A stretch of DNA of 64,000 nt from Methylotenera sp. (GTDB taxonomy: Bacteria > Pseudomonadota > Gammaproteobacteria > Burkholderiales > Methylophilaceae): contig JAUYAL010000064.1 in NCBI GenBank assembly GCA_030693535.1, forward strand, positions 170,400 to 234,399. Reading direction: 5' to 3'. The first letter of the stretch is position 1. Each line of letters begins with the position of its first letter. The translations under genes were made by a program, and so were the position numbers. The notes below the pieces were generated by a model. It saw only the letters and a program-made list of their open reading frames with translations, was not told where the DNA came from and searched no databases. This document shows positions 20,470 to 30,221 of this stretch, one piece after another.

Positions 20470-21616
20470 GGCTACTGCCTACTTCAATATTATTTATATA
20501 AGCGCGCAAAATGTTATGGTAGTGCGCATCAGGCATCAAGAACGCATCATGACCGTGAGCTGCTGTTACCTCCGCATAACTTACCGTACGTTCATTATCC
20601 AGTAATGCTTTTACAATTTCACGAGAGCGCGTTGGTGAAAAACGCCAATCGCTAGTAAAAGAGATCACTAAAAATTTCGCGGTTACATTTTTTAGGGCAG
20701 CACTTAAATCGCCATCAAAATCTAATGCAGGATCGTAATAATCCAAAGCGCGCGTCATGCGTAAGTAAGTATTGGCATCAAACTCGCCAGCGAATTTGTC
20801 GCCTTGATAGCGTAAGTAAGACTCCATTTCAAACTCAGCATCAAAGCTATATTTAACGCCATCTTTAAGCTTTCGACCAAATTTGGCACCCATCGCGTCA
20901 TCACTCAAATACGTGATGTGGCCTAGCATACGGGCAATCCGCAAGCCACGGCGTGGTAACACGCCATGGGCATAATAATCGCCACCATGGAATTCAGGGT
21001 CGGTAATAATGGCTTGACGCGCCACTTCGTTAAACGCCATGTTTTGTGCTGTCAGGTTAGGAGCGGAGGCAATCACCAAGGCATGTTTTACGCGTTCAGG
21101 GTATGCGATTGTCCATTGCAGGGCTTGCATGCCACCAAGACTTCCGCCAACTACAGCAGCCAATTGGTCTATGCCCAAGTAGTCAGCCAATAAAGCTTGC
21201 GACTTAACCCAGTCTTCCACTGTCACAACTGGGAATAACGAGCCCCATTTTTGATTTGTAGTAGGATTGATGCTTACAGGCCCAGTACTACCGTGGCAAC
21301 CACCAAGGTTATTAACGCCAATTACGAAGAATTTATCGGTATCTAGTGGCTTGTTTGGGCCAACCAAATTGTCCCACCAGCCAGGGTGTTTGTCGTTCTC
21401 GGAATACTTTCCAGCAACGTGATGCGTACCAGAAAGCGCATGGCAGATTAGGACAGCATTTGATTTGTCGGCATTCAAAGTGCCGTAGGTTTCATATACA
21501 AGTTCAAATTGTGGCAATACCGCACCACATTTCAGTGTGAGTGGAGTATTGAAATGTGTGGTTTGTGGGGAAACTATCCCTACTGAGCCGTTGGAAATGT
21601 TGTTATTTTCGGACAT
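20459..21616 (-). CDS. metX: Homoserine O-acyltransferase MetX
   Basis: First committed enzyme of methionine synthesis, acylating homoserine. The 385-residue alpha/beta hydrolase shows the nucleophile elbow [12 protein letters not shown] (Ser159), a C-terminal Asp in [10 protein letters not shown], and His in [23 protein letters not shown] (about 109-118) is a substrate-site motif. Family members use either acetyl-CoA or succinyl-CoA; I cannot decide which from sequence by eye. Only 58 bp separate it from the BLUF gene upstream, and no SAM riboswitch is visible there. Confidence 0.95.
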   Translation of the reverse strand: MSENNNISNGSVGIVSPQTTHFNTPLTLKCGAVLPQFELVYETYGTLNADKSNAVLICHALSGTHHVAGKYSENDKHPGWWDNLVGPNKPLDTDKFFVIGVNNLGGCHGSTGPVSINPTTNQKWGSLFPVVTVEDWVKSQALLADYLGIDQLAAVVGGSLGGMQALQWTIAYPERVKHALVIASAPNLTAQNMAFNEVARQAIITDPEFHGGDYYAHGVLPRRGLRIARMLGHITYLSDDAMGAKFGRKLKDGVKYSFDAEFEMESYLRYQGDKFAGEFDANTYLRMTRALDYYDPALDFDGDLSAALKNVTAKFLVISFTSDWRFSPTRSREIVKALLDNERTVSYAEVTAAHGHDAFLMPDAHYHNILRAYINNIEVGSSHAK

Positions 21617-21674
21617 CTACCAATTATACTATGGCGTTTGATAAATATCACATTGCTCAGCGTCTAGGTTTATT

Positions 21675-22157
21675 TTAAGCGCCGACGTTAATAAGTTTGT
21701 ACTGAGTGAAATCTTTTCGAATCCAACGACCTTCTCGAAAGCATTCGATCAGTTTTAGAGCACGAGTGGTTTCCATGCCATGGAATCCAGTGCTTTCATG
21801 ATCTAAAAAGTCTGTGAGACCTGTAATTTCTGCCAATTCTTCTCTAGTTACACTTTGGTAGCCCATCGTCCAATTAGAAAAGCCACGTTGGTTGAGCGTT
21901 TCAAATGTGAGTTTCATTACACTGTGGTGACGCGTATCTTTAGAAATATTTTCAAATAGTGTTTCGAGTTTATCTGGTTCACCTTCTAATACTTGAAAAA
22001 AGCAGCCTTCCAAGTAAAGTAGTACACCAGTAATCTCTGCCTTAATATTTCTTTCGCGAGATTCTGAAAGTAAATTAATCAATTCTTGGTGAGACATGTG
22101 ATGGTTGGCTATACTGGTATAAGCTAAAAGTGAGAGATTATTGTTCTCTGAAATCAT
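21675..22157 (-). CDS. Stand-alone BLUF-domain blue-light photoreceptor
   Basis: Flavin-binding light sensor of 160 residues: a single BLUF domain with a short C-terminal extension and no effector domain. Key residues are all present: Tyr13 (LAYTSIA), Asn37 (SRERNIKAEITG), Gln55 (CFFQVLEG), Trp96 and Met98 (FSNWTMGY). Each is exactly 8 residues earlier than AppA Tyr21, Asn45, Gln63, Trp104 and Met106, so the photochemical core should be intact. Short BLUF proteins act by protein-protein contact, and the partner is unknown. A GGDEF-EAL gene lies 0.7 kb away on the same strand. Confidence 0.93.
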   Translation of the reverse strand: MISENNNLSLLAYTSIANHHMSHQELINLLSESRERNIKAEITGVLLYLEGCFFQVLEGEPDKLETLFENISKDTRHHSVMKLTFETLNQRGFSNWTMGYQSVTREELAEITGLTDFLDHESTGFHGMETTRALKLIECFREGRWIRKDFTQYKLINVGA

Positions 22158-22277
22158 CGTTTATCCTTAAGAAACGTTATTTTTAAAGGATTGGTATTTT
22201 GAGCCATGTAAGTTTTTACGGCTAACAAATGAAGAACTTTAGTCAATAGATGAATTTATTTTTAATTGAGATGGAAT

Positions 22278-22802
22278 ATGCAAAACATTCAAACTTTTCA
22301 GAATAAAACGCCACAATTAGCACAAAGCACCTATGTGCATGCATCCGCCACTATTATTGGCGATGTGCGCATTGGTGAAAATAGCTCAGTTTGGCCGAGC
22401 ACGGTGATTCGTGGCGATATAAATTTTATCCTTATTGGTAAAAATACCAATATTCAAGATTTATGCATGCTACATGTGAATCATAAATCAAGCGACGACC
22501 CTGAAGGTTCGCCACTGATTATTGGCGATAACGTGACCATTGGTCATACGGTAATTCTGCACGGTTGCACCATTGAAGACGAGTGCCTGATTGGCATGGG
22601 CAGCATTGTGATGGATAAAGTAGTCATGCAAAAGCATGTTTTATTGGCGGCTGGCAGCTTGGTGCCAGAAGGCAAAGTACTAGAAAGTGGCTATTTGTAT
22701 GTAGGTAGACCTGCGCGGCGAGTACGTGAACTAACAGCAGAAGAAATTGCACACTTTAAGTACTCATCTACAAATTATGTGAATTTGAAAAATCAGTATT
22801 AA
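22278..22802 (+). CDS. Gamma-carbonic-anhydrase-like hexapeptide protein (YrdA/PaaY type)
   Basis: Left-handed beta-helix trimer of the gamma-CA family, about 174 residues. Hexapeptide repeats run from ASATIIGDVRIGENSSVWP to the end of the helix. Zinc-ligand His candidates are in CMLHVNHKS and IGHTVILHGC. Some homologues have carbonic anhydrase activity, others none has been shown for, so the reaction is not certain. I prefer the ATG at 22278 (MQNIQTFQNK); an in-frame TTG at 22266 would add four residues. It lies between two minus-strand genes and is transcribed alone. Confidence 0.88.
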   Translation: MQNIQTFQNKTPQLAQSTYVHASATIIGDVRIGENSSVWPSTVIRGDINFILIGKNTNIQDLCMLHVNHKSSDDPEGSPLIIGDNVTIGHTVILHGCTIEDECLIGMGSIVMDKVVMQKHVLLAAGSLVPEGKVLESGYLYVGRPARRVRELTAEEIAHFKYSSTNYVNLKNQY

Positions 22803-22855
22803 GTAGATTCTCAATATGTCTTGCTTGGTTTGATAATGAATTTAGCTAAAAAGTG

Positions 22856-24970
22856 TCAATGGTTTAAATTCTTTAGTAATTCTTCAAATTCTTCAATTGG
22901 TATTGGTTTGCTAAACAAATAACCTTGGAAGTCCGTGCAACCACTCTCCATGAGTAATTGCCTTTGTGCATCCGTCTCGACACCCTCGGCAATTACCTTT
23001 AAGCCTAAACTGTGTGCCATATTGATGATGGTTAACGCAATCGCCTTGTCACTGCTGTCAGTGGCAATGTCACTTACAAATGACTGGTCTATTTTCAACT
23101 GATTTATAGGTAGTTTCTTTAGATAATTCAATGAAGAATAGCCAGTACCAAAATCATCTAATGAAAATTTGATGCCGATTCCGCCTAATATTGTTATGGT
23201 GGCAATAATTTGATTGATGTTATCAACTAGCATGCTTTCTGTCAGTTCAAGTTTTAGTAATCCAGGGTTAATTCCGTGACATTGTATGGTGGTTTGCACT
23301 TGTTTAACAAAGTCAACATGGTGGAATTGTTTAGCACTGACATTGATAGCAAGTGTTAAATCTTTAGTAAGCGAATTTTGTTGCCATTTTTTTAGTTGCA
23401 AACATGCGGTCTCAATGACCCATTGTCCAATAGGCAAAATTAAATTAGTTTCTTCTGCGACAGAAATAAAGTTGTATGGAAGAATGACTCCCTGTTCTGG
23501 ATGCAACCAGCGAATCAGAGCTTCTGCACCTGTGATTCGACCTCCAATATCAACCTGACATTGTAAATAAAGCTTAAATTGATGTAATTCTAAGGCCTTA
23601 CGAAGTCCATGCTCAATATTGGCTCTACTACTAATAGCCTCTTGCATTTTTAGATCGAAGAAACGTAGCGTGTTACGCCCCGCTTTTTTTGCATCATACA
23701 TGGCGATATCAGCTTGCTTAAAAGCTTCATCAGTTGATGTTTGATTCTTGTTAAATAAAGTAATGCCGATGCTTGGTGTGCTATGACTTTCATGGTTGCC
23801 CAGAAAATAAGGCTGATTAAGCATGGTCATGATTTTATTGCCAACTGCCTCTGCTTGCTTGCCAGCCTCCATTTGAAACTCACTAAGACCTTCCAGCATT
23901 ACTACAAATTCATCACCACCTAAACGCGCTATGGTGTCACCTTCTCTAATGCAAGATTCAAGTCGTCTAGCAACTTGCTGCAGGAGCAAATCACCAGCAT
24001 CATGTCCAAGGGTGTCATTAAGCGACTTGAAGTTATCAAGATCAATAAACAGCAATGCACCGCTTTGATCACTAAGTGAACTTGAGGCCAAGGCTTGGTT
24101 AAATCTATCCATGAGTAGTCGCCGATTGGGCAACTGTGTAAGTACATCATAGAAAGCGAGGTTGCGAATGCGCTCTTCATTCTTTTTACGGTCACTTAAA
24201 TCAATATCCATACAGAACATCTCAGGCTCTCGCCCTGGAACGTGAACATAAGCGTGAGATGAAAATACATCTACTTTGTTACCGCCTTTACGCATTAAAG
24301 TTAATTCTGATGCTGGAATGGGCTCACCAGTTAAAAACATTTGATACATAGCATCTTGCACAGCGCTCCGCATTTCAGATGGAATGATTAAGTCGGTTAA
24401 TTTTTTGCCAATCGCTTCTTCCGCAGTGTAACCGTATAGGTACTCTGATGCTTGATTCCAATAATTCGTTGTGCCATCAGCAACATAACCTTGGACAGAA
24501 ACTAGCGGTATTTTTTCGAGAAGTTTGCGAAAGCGAATCTCATTATCTACCATTTCGGTAGCTATTTTGATACGCTCAGTGATATTACGAAAGAACCAAA
24601 CGCGACCTAAATAGTTATTGTTTTTATCTCGTAGAACGGTCGAGTTGCGTTCAATTGTTCTGCCATCTAATAACTCAATTTCGCAAAGATCATCCGTATC
24701 TGGATTGCTGTATAACTCTTTTACCTTTGCTAGAAAACCTTGTTTATCTTTAACGCAATTGACTACCGAAGCCAAAATTGGTGCATCGTTTAGCCCAATT
24801 GCAGTACCAGGTTTGTTTCCATTTAGGAGTGTGGTTGGAATTTTCCATATATCTACAAATTGTTGATTGTGTGAAACAATGGTTTCCTGATCATCAACCA
24901 CAAGAATTCCGTCAGGCAATGCGTTGTAAATTGCATTGATAAGTAAGTTCTGAAGTTGAGAATTAATCAC
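22856..24970 (-). CDS. PAS-PAS-GGDEF-EAL cyclic-di-GMP enzyme
   Basis: Predicted cytoplasmic regulator of cyclic di-GMP, 704 residues with no membrane segment. Two PAS domains (about 10-135 and 140-262) precede a GGDEF domain (about 268-440) with GGDEF at 351-355. The inhibitory I-site RxxD is at 342-345, exactly five residues before it. An EAL domain follows (about 450-700) with EAL at 483-485, ELTESML and LDDFGTGYSSLNYL. Both synthase and phosphodiesterase signatures look intact, so the net activity is unclear. The start is GTG at 24970 with AGGG upstream. Monocistronic by spacing. Confidence 0.94.
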   Translation of the reverse strand: MINSQLQNLLINAIYNALPDGILVVDDQETIVSHNQQFVDIWKIPTTLLNGNKPGTAIGLNDAPILASVVNCVKDKQGFLAKVKELYSNPDTDDLCEIELLDGRTIERNSTVLRDKNNNYLGRVWFFRNITERIKIATEMVDNEIRFRKLLEKIPLVSVQGYVADGTTNYWNQASEYLYGYTAEEAIGKKLTDLIIPSEMRSAVQDAMYQMFLTGEPIPASELTLMRKGGNKVDVFSSHAYVHVPGREPEMFCMDIDLSDRKKNEERIRNLAFYDVLTQLPNRRLLMDRFNQALASSSLSDQSGALLFIDLDNFKSLNDTLGHDAGDLLLQQVARRLESCIREGDTIARLGGDEFVVMLEGLSEFQMEAGKQAEAVGNKIMTMLNQPYFLGNHESHSTPSIGITLFNKNQTSTDEAFKQADIAMYDAKKAGRNTLRFFDLKMQEAISSRANIEHGLRKALELHQFKLYLQCQVDIGGRITGAEALIRWLHPEQGVILPYNFISVAEETNLILPIGQWVIETACLQLKKWQQNSLTKDLTLAINVSAKQFHHVDFVKQVQTTIQCHGINPGLLKLELTESMLVDNINQIIATITILGGIGIKFSLDDFGTGYSSLNYLKKLPINQLKIDQSFVSDIATDSSDKAIALTIINMAHSLGLKVIAEGVETDAQRQLLMESGCTDFQGYLFSKPIPIEEFEELLKNLNH

Positions 24971-25098
24971 ACTAACCCTGAGTAGATAACAGATGCATAA
25001 AGAACATATGGAGTAAAGTTTTATATCCGATTCATATTAGCAGACTCCTTCTGCGTATTCAATTAGGTTGAGTTAAAGGTTAAACCTCGGCAAAAGTG

Positions 25099-25977
25099 CT
25101 AGTCCCAATGGGTGCTGACAATTAGTGGATTTTTGCCTAAGGTAACACGATGGTTTCCACCTAAATCATTAATTGTTTGTATATTAATTAAGCCAGTTTC
25201 TGCCATTAAATCAGTCACGGCCAAGGCTTGATTATAGCCATGCTCTAACATCAGCCAGCCTTGCGGCTTGAGATGTGCCAAGCAATAATCAATAATGTGA
25301 CGAATATCATCTAACCCATCTGCCCCTGAGACGAGCGCAGAAAAGGGCTCAAAGCGTAAGTCCCCCTGCTTTAAATGGGAGTCATTTTGTTCGATATATG
25401 GTGGATTGCTTACAATTAGATTAAATTTTTCATTGGTGAGCGCATTAAACCAATCACTAAGTATGAATTTTGCATTGGGTATTTCAAGTGAAGCGGCGTT
25501 TTTTTTGGCGATTTCTAATGCAGATTTAGACAAATCAACCGCTGTGACATTTAGTTGAGGACGATTTTTGGCAATCGCAAGTGCTATCGCACCCGTGCCA
25601 GTTCCTAAATCTAAAACAGTGCCATGAGTGTTGACAGGTAGTTTTGCTAGAGCAGCCTCAACCAGAGTTTCAGTATCAGGGCGTGGAATCAGCGTGTCGG
25701 GGGTAACTGTTAAATTTAAGCCGTAAAACTCGCGCTGACCAAGAATGTAGGCAACAGGCTCCCCTTGTAATCGGCGTGAAAGTAATGCGTGAAAAGTCTC
25801 ATGGATATTGGCTGGCAGCTCATCATTTTCGTGTGCCAAAAGCCATGCGAGATTTACATGGAGTACTGTTTTTAATAACAATTGAGCTTCAAATTTCGCT
25901 TCGCTGGCTTCTAATTTTAGGCTGTCCTTGATGCACTTTTGTGCATCAAGCCAAGTTTCCAGAATAGATTGGCTCAA
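25099..25977 (-). CDS. prmC: Release factor glutamine methyltransferase PrmC
   Basis: Methylates the GGQ glutamine of class I release factors. 292 residues: an N-terminal helical domain, then a SAM-binding domain with VLDLGTGTGAIALA and the substrate-glutamine pocket motif NPPY in LIVSNPPYIEQ. Its start directly abuts the stop of prfA, the gene for its own substrate, with no gap. The order hemA-prfA-prmC is the same as in E. coli. Normal length. Confidence 0.96.
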   Translation of the reverse strand: MSQSILETWLDAQKCIKDSLKLEASEAKFEAQLLLKTVLHVNLAWLLAHENDELPANIHETFHALLSRRLQGEPVAYILGQREFYGLNLTVTPDTLIPRPDTETLVEAALAKLPVNTHGTVLDLGTGTGAIALAIAKNRPQLNVTAVDLSKSALEIAKKNAASLEIPNAKFILSDWFNALTNEKFNLIVSNPPYIEQNDSHLKQGDLRFEPFSALVSGADGLDDIRHIIDYCLAHLKPQGWLMLEHGYNQALAVTDLMAETGLINIQTINDLGGNHRVTLGKNPLIVSTHWD

Positions 25978-27060
25978 TTAGTTATCTTCACCCAAACTAG
26001 CCAATAAATCGGCCTGATGTTCCGCCGATAGCGCACCAATCAATTCATCCATATCACCTTCAGTAATCGCATCAATCTTATACAGTGTTAAATTAATGCG
26101 GTGGTCGGTAATGCGTCCTTGTGGGTAGTTATATGTGCGGATGCGTTCTGAGCGGTCACCTGAACCGATTAAGCTTTTGCGTTCGCTAGCGATTGCGCTA
26201 TTTTGCGCATCGACTTGTTTGGCTTTAATGCGCGCTGCTAAAACGGCCATGGCTTGCGCTTTGTTTGCGTGTTGACTGCGGCCTTCTTGGCATTCCACCA
26301 CAATGCCTGTTGGGGCATGGGTAATGCGCACGGCGGAATCGGTTTTGTTAATGTGTTGACCACCAGCACCACTGGCGCGATAAGTGTCAATGCGAATGTC
26401 GGCTGGATTAATAACAACATCACTTACCTCGTCTGCCTCAGCCAACACAGCAACCGTACATGCGCTTGTATGAATGCGGCCTTGCGTTTCTGTATCTGGC
26501 ACGCGCTGTACACGATGACCACCGCTTTCAAATTTCAATTTGGAATACGCGCCGTAACCTTCAATCTTGGCAATAATTTCTTTATAGCCGCCCACTTCAC
26601 TCTCATTGGCAGACATGATTTCGACCTTCCATTTTTGTTTTTCGGCATATCTAGAGTACATTCTAAATAAATCGCCACAAAATAAGCCTGATTCATCACC
26701 GCCCGTACCCGCGCGAATTTCTAAGAAAATATTTTTATCATCATTTGGGTCTTTAGGCAGAAGCAGCATTTTCAGAGCATTCTCAACTTCGTCTAACTTA
26801 GCTTTTCCAGCGGTAATTTCTTCCTGTGCAAATTCTTTCATGTCTGGGTCACTCAACATGCTTTGCGCTTCGGCAATATCAGATTCTGCCTGAGTAAAAG
26901 CGTGATATTGCTCAACTATCGGGGTAATTTCCGCATGCTCTTGAGTGAGCTTGCGGTAGTTATCCATATTATTGGTCACACCTTCGCTGCTCATCAGACG
27001 GTTTATTTCTTCTAATCGCTCGCTTAAATTGGCGAGTTTACTAATCATGCTAGGTTTCAT
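25978..27060 (-). CDS. prfA: Peptide chain release factor 1
   Basis: Terminates translation at UAA and UAG. 360 residues with the hydrolysis motif GAGGQ (Gly233-Gly234-Gln235; Gln235 is the PrmC methylation target) and the codon-recognition PxT tripeptide as Pro188-Asp189-Thr190 within [15 protein letters not shown]. The latter confirms RF1 rather than RF2 (SPF). The next gene, prmC, starts at the base after the stop; hemA ends 46 bp upstream of the start. A standard member. Confidence 0.97.
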   Translation of the reverse strand: MKPSMISKLANLSERLEEINRLMSSEGVTNNMDNYRKLTQEHAEITPIVEQYHAFTQAESDIAEAQSMLSDPDMKEFAQEEITAGKAKLDEVENALKMLLLPKDPNDDKNIFLEIRAGTGGDESGLFCGDLFRMYSRYAEKQKWKVEIMSANESEVGGYKEIIAKIEGYGAYSKLKFESGGHRVQRVPDTETQGRIHTSACTVAVLAEADEVSDVVINPADIRIDTYRASGAGGQHINKTDSAVRITHAPTGIVVECQEGRSQHANKAQAMAVLAARIKAKQVDAQNSAIASERKSLIGSGDRSERIRTYNYPQGRITDHRINLTLYKIDAITEGDMDELIGALSAEHQADLLASLGEDN

Positions 27061-27106
27061 TATGTGTGTCTCAGATGAGCTTTATCGTCTGCTTCTGTAG
27101 GGTTTA

Positions 27107-28366
27107 TTAAGAATTGATTTGGTAAAGTTGTTTAATCACATCTTCAAGCTTAGTATGCTCTTCACCATGCGCTTGATTTAGCGCATGGCTGGGGGCATGT
27201 AAAAATTTATTGGTTAGGGCATTACTTAAAGCTTCCAGTGCTTTTTCAGGACTTTCACCTTTTTGAATCAGCTTAAATGCCTTTTCTAATTCGGCCTGTC
27301 GAGTCACTTCTGCTTGGTCGCGTAGCGCCTTAATAGTAGGTACGGCATCTCTTCTCGCCAGCCATTGCATAAAGTGGTTTACGCGCAGATTGACAATAAT
27401 TTCAGCATCTACGGCCGCTTCTTGGCGATTTTCTATGCCGTCTGCCACAACCTGTGCTAGGTCATCTACCGTATATAAAAACACGTCATCCAATTCAGCG
27501 ACTTCAGCTTCTACATCACGCGGAACAGCTAAATCTACCATAAAAATCGGGCGGTGGCGGCGTACTTTAATCGCCCTTTCTACCATACCAAGACCAACTA
27601 TGGGTAATTGGCTGGCGGTGCTGGTAACGACAATGTCAAACTCAGCAAAGCAATCAGGCAGGTCGTTTAGCAAAATTGCATGAGCTTGTAAGCCTTGAGC
27701 GCTAATTTTTTCGGCTAAGATTGTGCCGCGCTCTAACGTACGGTTCGCCACTGTCATGCTTTTAGGCTTTTGCGTGGCAAAGTGATCTGCGCATAGCTCT
27801 ATCATTTCACCGGCGCCAATGAATAATACCTTTTGGTCTTTTATATCGCCAAAAATGCGTTGGGCAAGCTTAACCGCTGCCGCAGCCATAGAAATTGAGT
27901 TTGCTCCAATATCTGTATTTGTCCTTACTTCTTTCGCTACTTCAAATGTGCGCTGAAATAATTTGTGTAAAAGTGTGCCAAGTGTGCCAGCATCCTGCGC
28001 GATTTTGACGGACTGCTTAAATTGCCCCAATATTTGCGCTTCGCCTAACACCATGCTATCTAGCCCAGAAGCCACGCGAAAGGCATGCTTTACAGCTTCA
28101 TCATTAGGTAAAGTGTAGATGTAAGGTTGTAGTTTGCTAATATCTAACTGATGATACTTCGATAGCCAATTAATCGGTTTTTGTGGGTCATCGGCACTGC
28201 AATATAGCTCGGTACGGTTGCAGGTTGAAAGTATTGCCGCCTCAATGGCATCGTGCGCAGTTAGTTCGCGCAACGCGCACCCTAAGTTTTCGCTGTTAAA
28301 AGCGACATTTTCACGGATTTGGATAGGTGCGGTCGTGTGGTTCACGCCGATTACATATAACTGCAT
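27107..28366 (-). CDS. hemA: Glutamyl-tRNA reductase
   Basis: First enzyme of C5-pathway tetrapyrrole synthesis, reducing Glu-tRNA to glutamate-1-semialdehyde. I place the start at 28366 because [15 protein letters not shown] is the conserved opening; the frame stays open to 28402, but the extra 12 residues are atypical. Catalytic Cys49 lies in [12 protein letters not shown]. The NADPH domain has [17 protein letters not shown], and a dimerisation helix region follows. About 419 residues. hemB, another haem gene, is in the window at 34.8 kb but not in the same operon. Confidence 0.95.
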   Translation of the reverse strand: MQLYVIGVNHTTAPIQIRENVAFNSENLGCALRELTAHDAIEAAILSTCNRTELYCSADDPQKPINWLSKYHQLDISKLQPYIYTLPNDEAVKHAFRVASGLDSMVLGEAQILGQFKQSVKIAQDAGTLGTLLHKLFQRTFEVAKEVRTNTDIGANSISMAAAAVKLAQRIFGDIKDQKVLFIGAGEMIELCADHFATQKPKSMTVANRTLERGTILAEKISAQGLQAHAILLNDLPDCFAEFDIVVTSTASQLPIVGLGMVERAIKVRRHRPIFMVDLAVPRDVEAEVAELDDVFLYTVDDLAQVVADGIENRQEAAVDAEIIVNLRVNHFMQWLARRDAVPTIKALRDQAEVTRQAELEKAFKLIQKGESPEKALEALSNALTNKFLHAPSHALNQAHGEEHTKLEDVIKQLYQINS

Positions 28367-28477
28367 AGGCGTAATTTTGCGGTATTGGCATATCTTAAGC
28401 AAGAAGCATCATCTTAAACCTGAGAAATAGGGTTAAAATAACAGTTTAATGCAACAATTTAGTCAACATTTAAGAGA

Positions 28478-29197
28478 ATGGATTTCACCATGGATAAAAC
28501 TTTTAGAATTGCCCCTAGTATTCTTTCTGCAAACTTCGCTAAACTAGGTCAAGAAATTGATGATGTCATTACATCTGGTACAGACTTAGTACATTTTGAC
28601 GTAATGGATAATCATTATGTGCCTAACCTGACCATTGGACCTTTGGTTTGTGAAGCGATTCGTGAAGTGTCAAAAAACGCAGGCGCATTGATTGATGTGC
28701 ATTTGATGGTAAAACCTGTTGATCGTATTATTCCAGATTTTGCTAAAGCGGGTGCAAACATCATTACTTTTCATCCAGAAGCGTCTGAGCATATTGACCG
28801 TAGTCTAGCGATGGTGCGCGATTTAGGTTGTAAGTCTGGCTTGGTGTTTAATCCAGCAACATCACTCAGCTATTTGGATCACGTGATGGATAAAGTCGAT
28901 ATGATTTTATTGATGTCAGTTAACCCTGGTTTTGGTGGTCAAAAATTCATCCCACAAACTTTAGAGAAATTGAAACTGGCTCGCGCTAGAATTGACGCTT
29001 ATTATGAAAAAACTGGCCGTCAAATTTGGTTAGAAGTAGATGGTGGCGTTAATGCGCAAAATATTGCCGAAATTGCTAGAGCTGGTGCAGATACATTTGT
29101 TGCAGGCAATGCGATTTTCACTAAAGGGCTTGATAGCGACAAAAATCGCTACAACACTGTGGTGGGCGAGTTGCGCGCAGCATTAGCTTCGGTTTAA
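28478..29197 (+). CDS. rpe: Ribulose-phosphate 3-epimerase
   Basis: Interconverts ribulose-5-phosphate and xylulose-5-phosphate in the pentose phosphate pathway, and in methylotrophs also serves the ribulose monophosphate cycle. A TIM barrel with [28 protein letters not shown] (metal His and Asp), DVHLMV and [12 protein letters not shown]. 239 residues from the first ATG; the ATG at 28490 ([10 protein letters not shown]) has better spacing from the GAGAATGGA region and matches the family start. rpe-gph-trpE is a widespread proteobacterial order, seen here. Confidence 0.96.
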   Translation: MDFTMDKTFRIAPSILSANFAKLGQEIDDVITSGTDLVHFDVMDNHYVPNLTIGPLVCEAIREVSKNAGALIDVHLMVKPVDRIIPDFAKAGANIITFHPEASEHIDRSLAMVRDLGCKSGLVFNPATSLSYLDHVMDKVDMILLMSVNPGFGGQKFIPQTLEKLKLARARIDAYYEKTGRQIWLEVDGGVNAQNIAEIARAGADTFVAGNAIFTKGLDSDKNRYNTVVGELRAALASV

Positions 29198-29334
29198 AAA
29201 ATATCAAATGACGTCACGATGCGGCGTAGTTTTAAAAAAATTAAGTGCTTACATTCTAAGGCAAATGACGCACACTTAAATTTTGCTCACGCATTGTCTT
29301 GTTTAGATTTTTGAGTTTTTAGAGATTAAGCTTC

Positions 29335-30033
29335 ATGAGTCGCTTTAAAGTAAAGCTCGTTATGGTTGACCTTGATGGCACCTTAGCGCATACCGCACCT
29401 GAAATTGCCGCTGCGGCTAATTTGATGTTGGCCGATTTAAGTCGGCCAATGTTGCCGGTTAGCCAAGTTGAAAGCTTTATCGGCGAAGGCGTGGTAGTGC
29501 TGATTAAGCGTTGCTTGAATGGCCATTTGGAGATTAGCCAATTGAATGCTGAGCCTCATGCCGCACTGATGGCGCAAGCAGAACCGTTATTTTTTAAGCA
29601 TTATGCGAATAATGCCACTGATAGCAAGCCATTTGATGGCGTTATTGAAGGCTTGCAAGCACTGCGCAGTAAAGGTTTTAAGCTGGCTTGTGTCACCAAT
29701 AAGCCAGAAAAATTCACTTTGCCATTGTTACAAAAGAGCGGTTTGGCTGAGTTTTTTGAGATTGTTGTTTCTGGCGATAGTTTGCCGAAGAAAAAGCCAG
29801 ATCCTATGCAATTGCAGTATATTTGTGAAAAATTGGATGTTCATACTTTTGAGGCAATGCTAGTGGGTGATTCGGAAACTGACATTGCGGCAGCACATGC
29901 GGCGGGATGCTTTATTGTAACTGTGCCTTACGGGTATAATCAGGGTCGGCCGATTGATGAATCAAAAGTCGATGAGACGATTGCAGATTTAACCGAATTA
30001 GTTTCGCGAGATTTAGTAGCACTTTTGGCTTAA
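29335..30033 (+). CDS. gph: Phosphoglycolate phosphatase (HAD family)
   Basis: HAD hydrolase, 232 residues. Motif I is VDLDGTLAHTAPE (nucleophile and acid/base Asp), motif II CVTNKP, then KKKPDP with the motif III Lys, and motif IV LVGDSETDIAAAHAAG. Members remove phosphate from 2-phosphoglycolate formed in DNA repair or by RubisCO. The assignment to that substrate rests on similarity and the rpe-gph-trpE context. It is 137 bp downstream of rpe with no obvious terminator between. Confidence 0.9.
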   Translation: MSRFKVKLVMVDLDGTLAHTAPEIAAAANLMLADLSRPMLPVSQVESFIGEGVVVLIKRCLNGHLEISQLNAEPHAALMAQAEPLFFKHYANNATDSKPFDGVIEGLQALRSKGFKLACVTNKPEKFTLPLLQKSGLAEFFEIVVSGDSLPKKKPDPMQLQYICEKLDVHTFEAMLVGDSETDIAAAHAAGCFIVTVPYGYNQGRPIDESKVDETIADLTELVSRDLVALLA

Positions 30034-30070
30034 TACAACTAAAGATTTAATAACTTTACCAATAGAATTA

Positions 30071-30130
30071 ATGAATATGATGACTTTTAATAATATCTTT
30101 CTAAGCTGGCGCGGCATTTGGCGAAGCTGA
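30071..30130 (+). promoter_or_regulatory. Candidate trp leader peptide ORF upstream of trpE
   Basis: A 19-codon ORF starting ATG AAT ATG ATG and ending TGA encodes MNMMTFNNIFLSWRGIWRS, with Trp at codons 13 (30107-30109) and 17 (30119-30121). Trp-rich short ORFs before trpE are hallmarks of attenuation. CCAGC at 30141-30145 can pair either with GCTGG at 30105-30109, which contains the first Trp codon, or in part with GCTG at 30126-30129, a possible alternative-pairing geometry. No T-run terminator is visible before trpE, and the ribosome binding site is weak, so attenuation is not shown. Confidence 0.4.
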
Positions 30131-30221
30131 GTCGAACTTACCAGCAGTCAATAGGTGAAATGTTGCTAACGCAGTTGCATAAACCACAAATATTAGAAAA
30201 TTATTAGAAAGATTTTATATC

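Noticed and set aside
21617..21674. SAM riboswitch before metX
   Set aside because: The 58-bp gap is too short and holds no recognisable stem set.
26254..26670. Plus-strand ORF of 138 codons opposite prfA
   Set aside because: Antisense to RF1 with intact GGQ and PxT motifs; no support for a gene.
30131..30221. Intrinsic terminator for a trp attenuator
   Set aside because: Only a weak 5-bp stem with two G-T pairs and no T run could be found before trpE, so I did not annotate a terminator.
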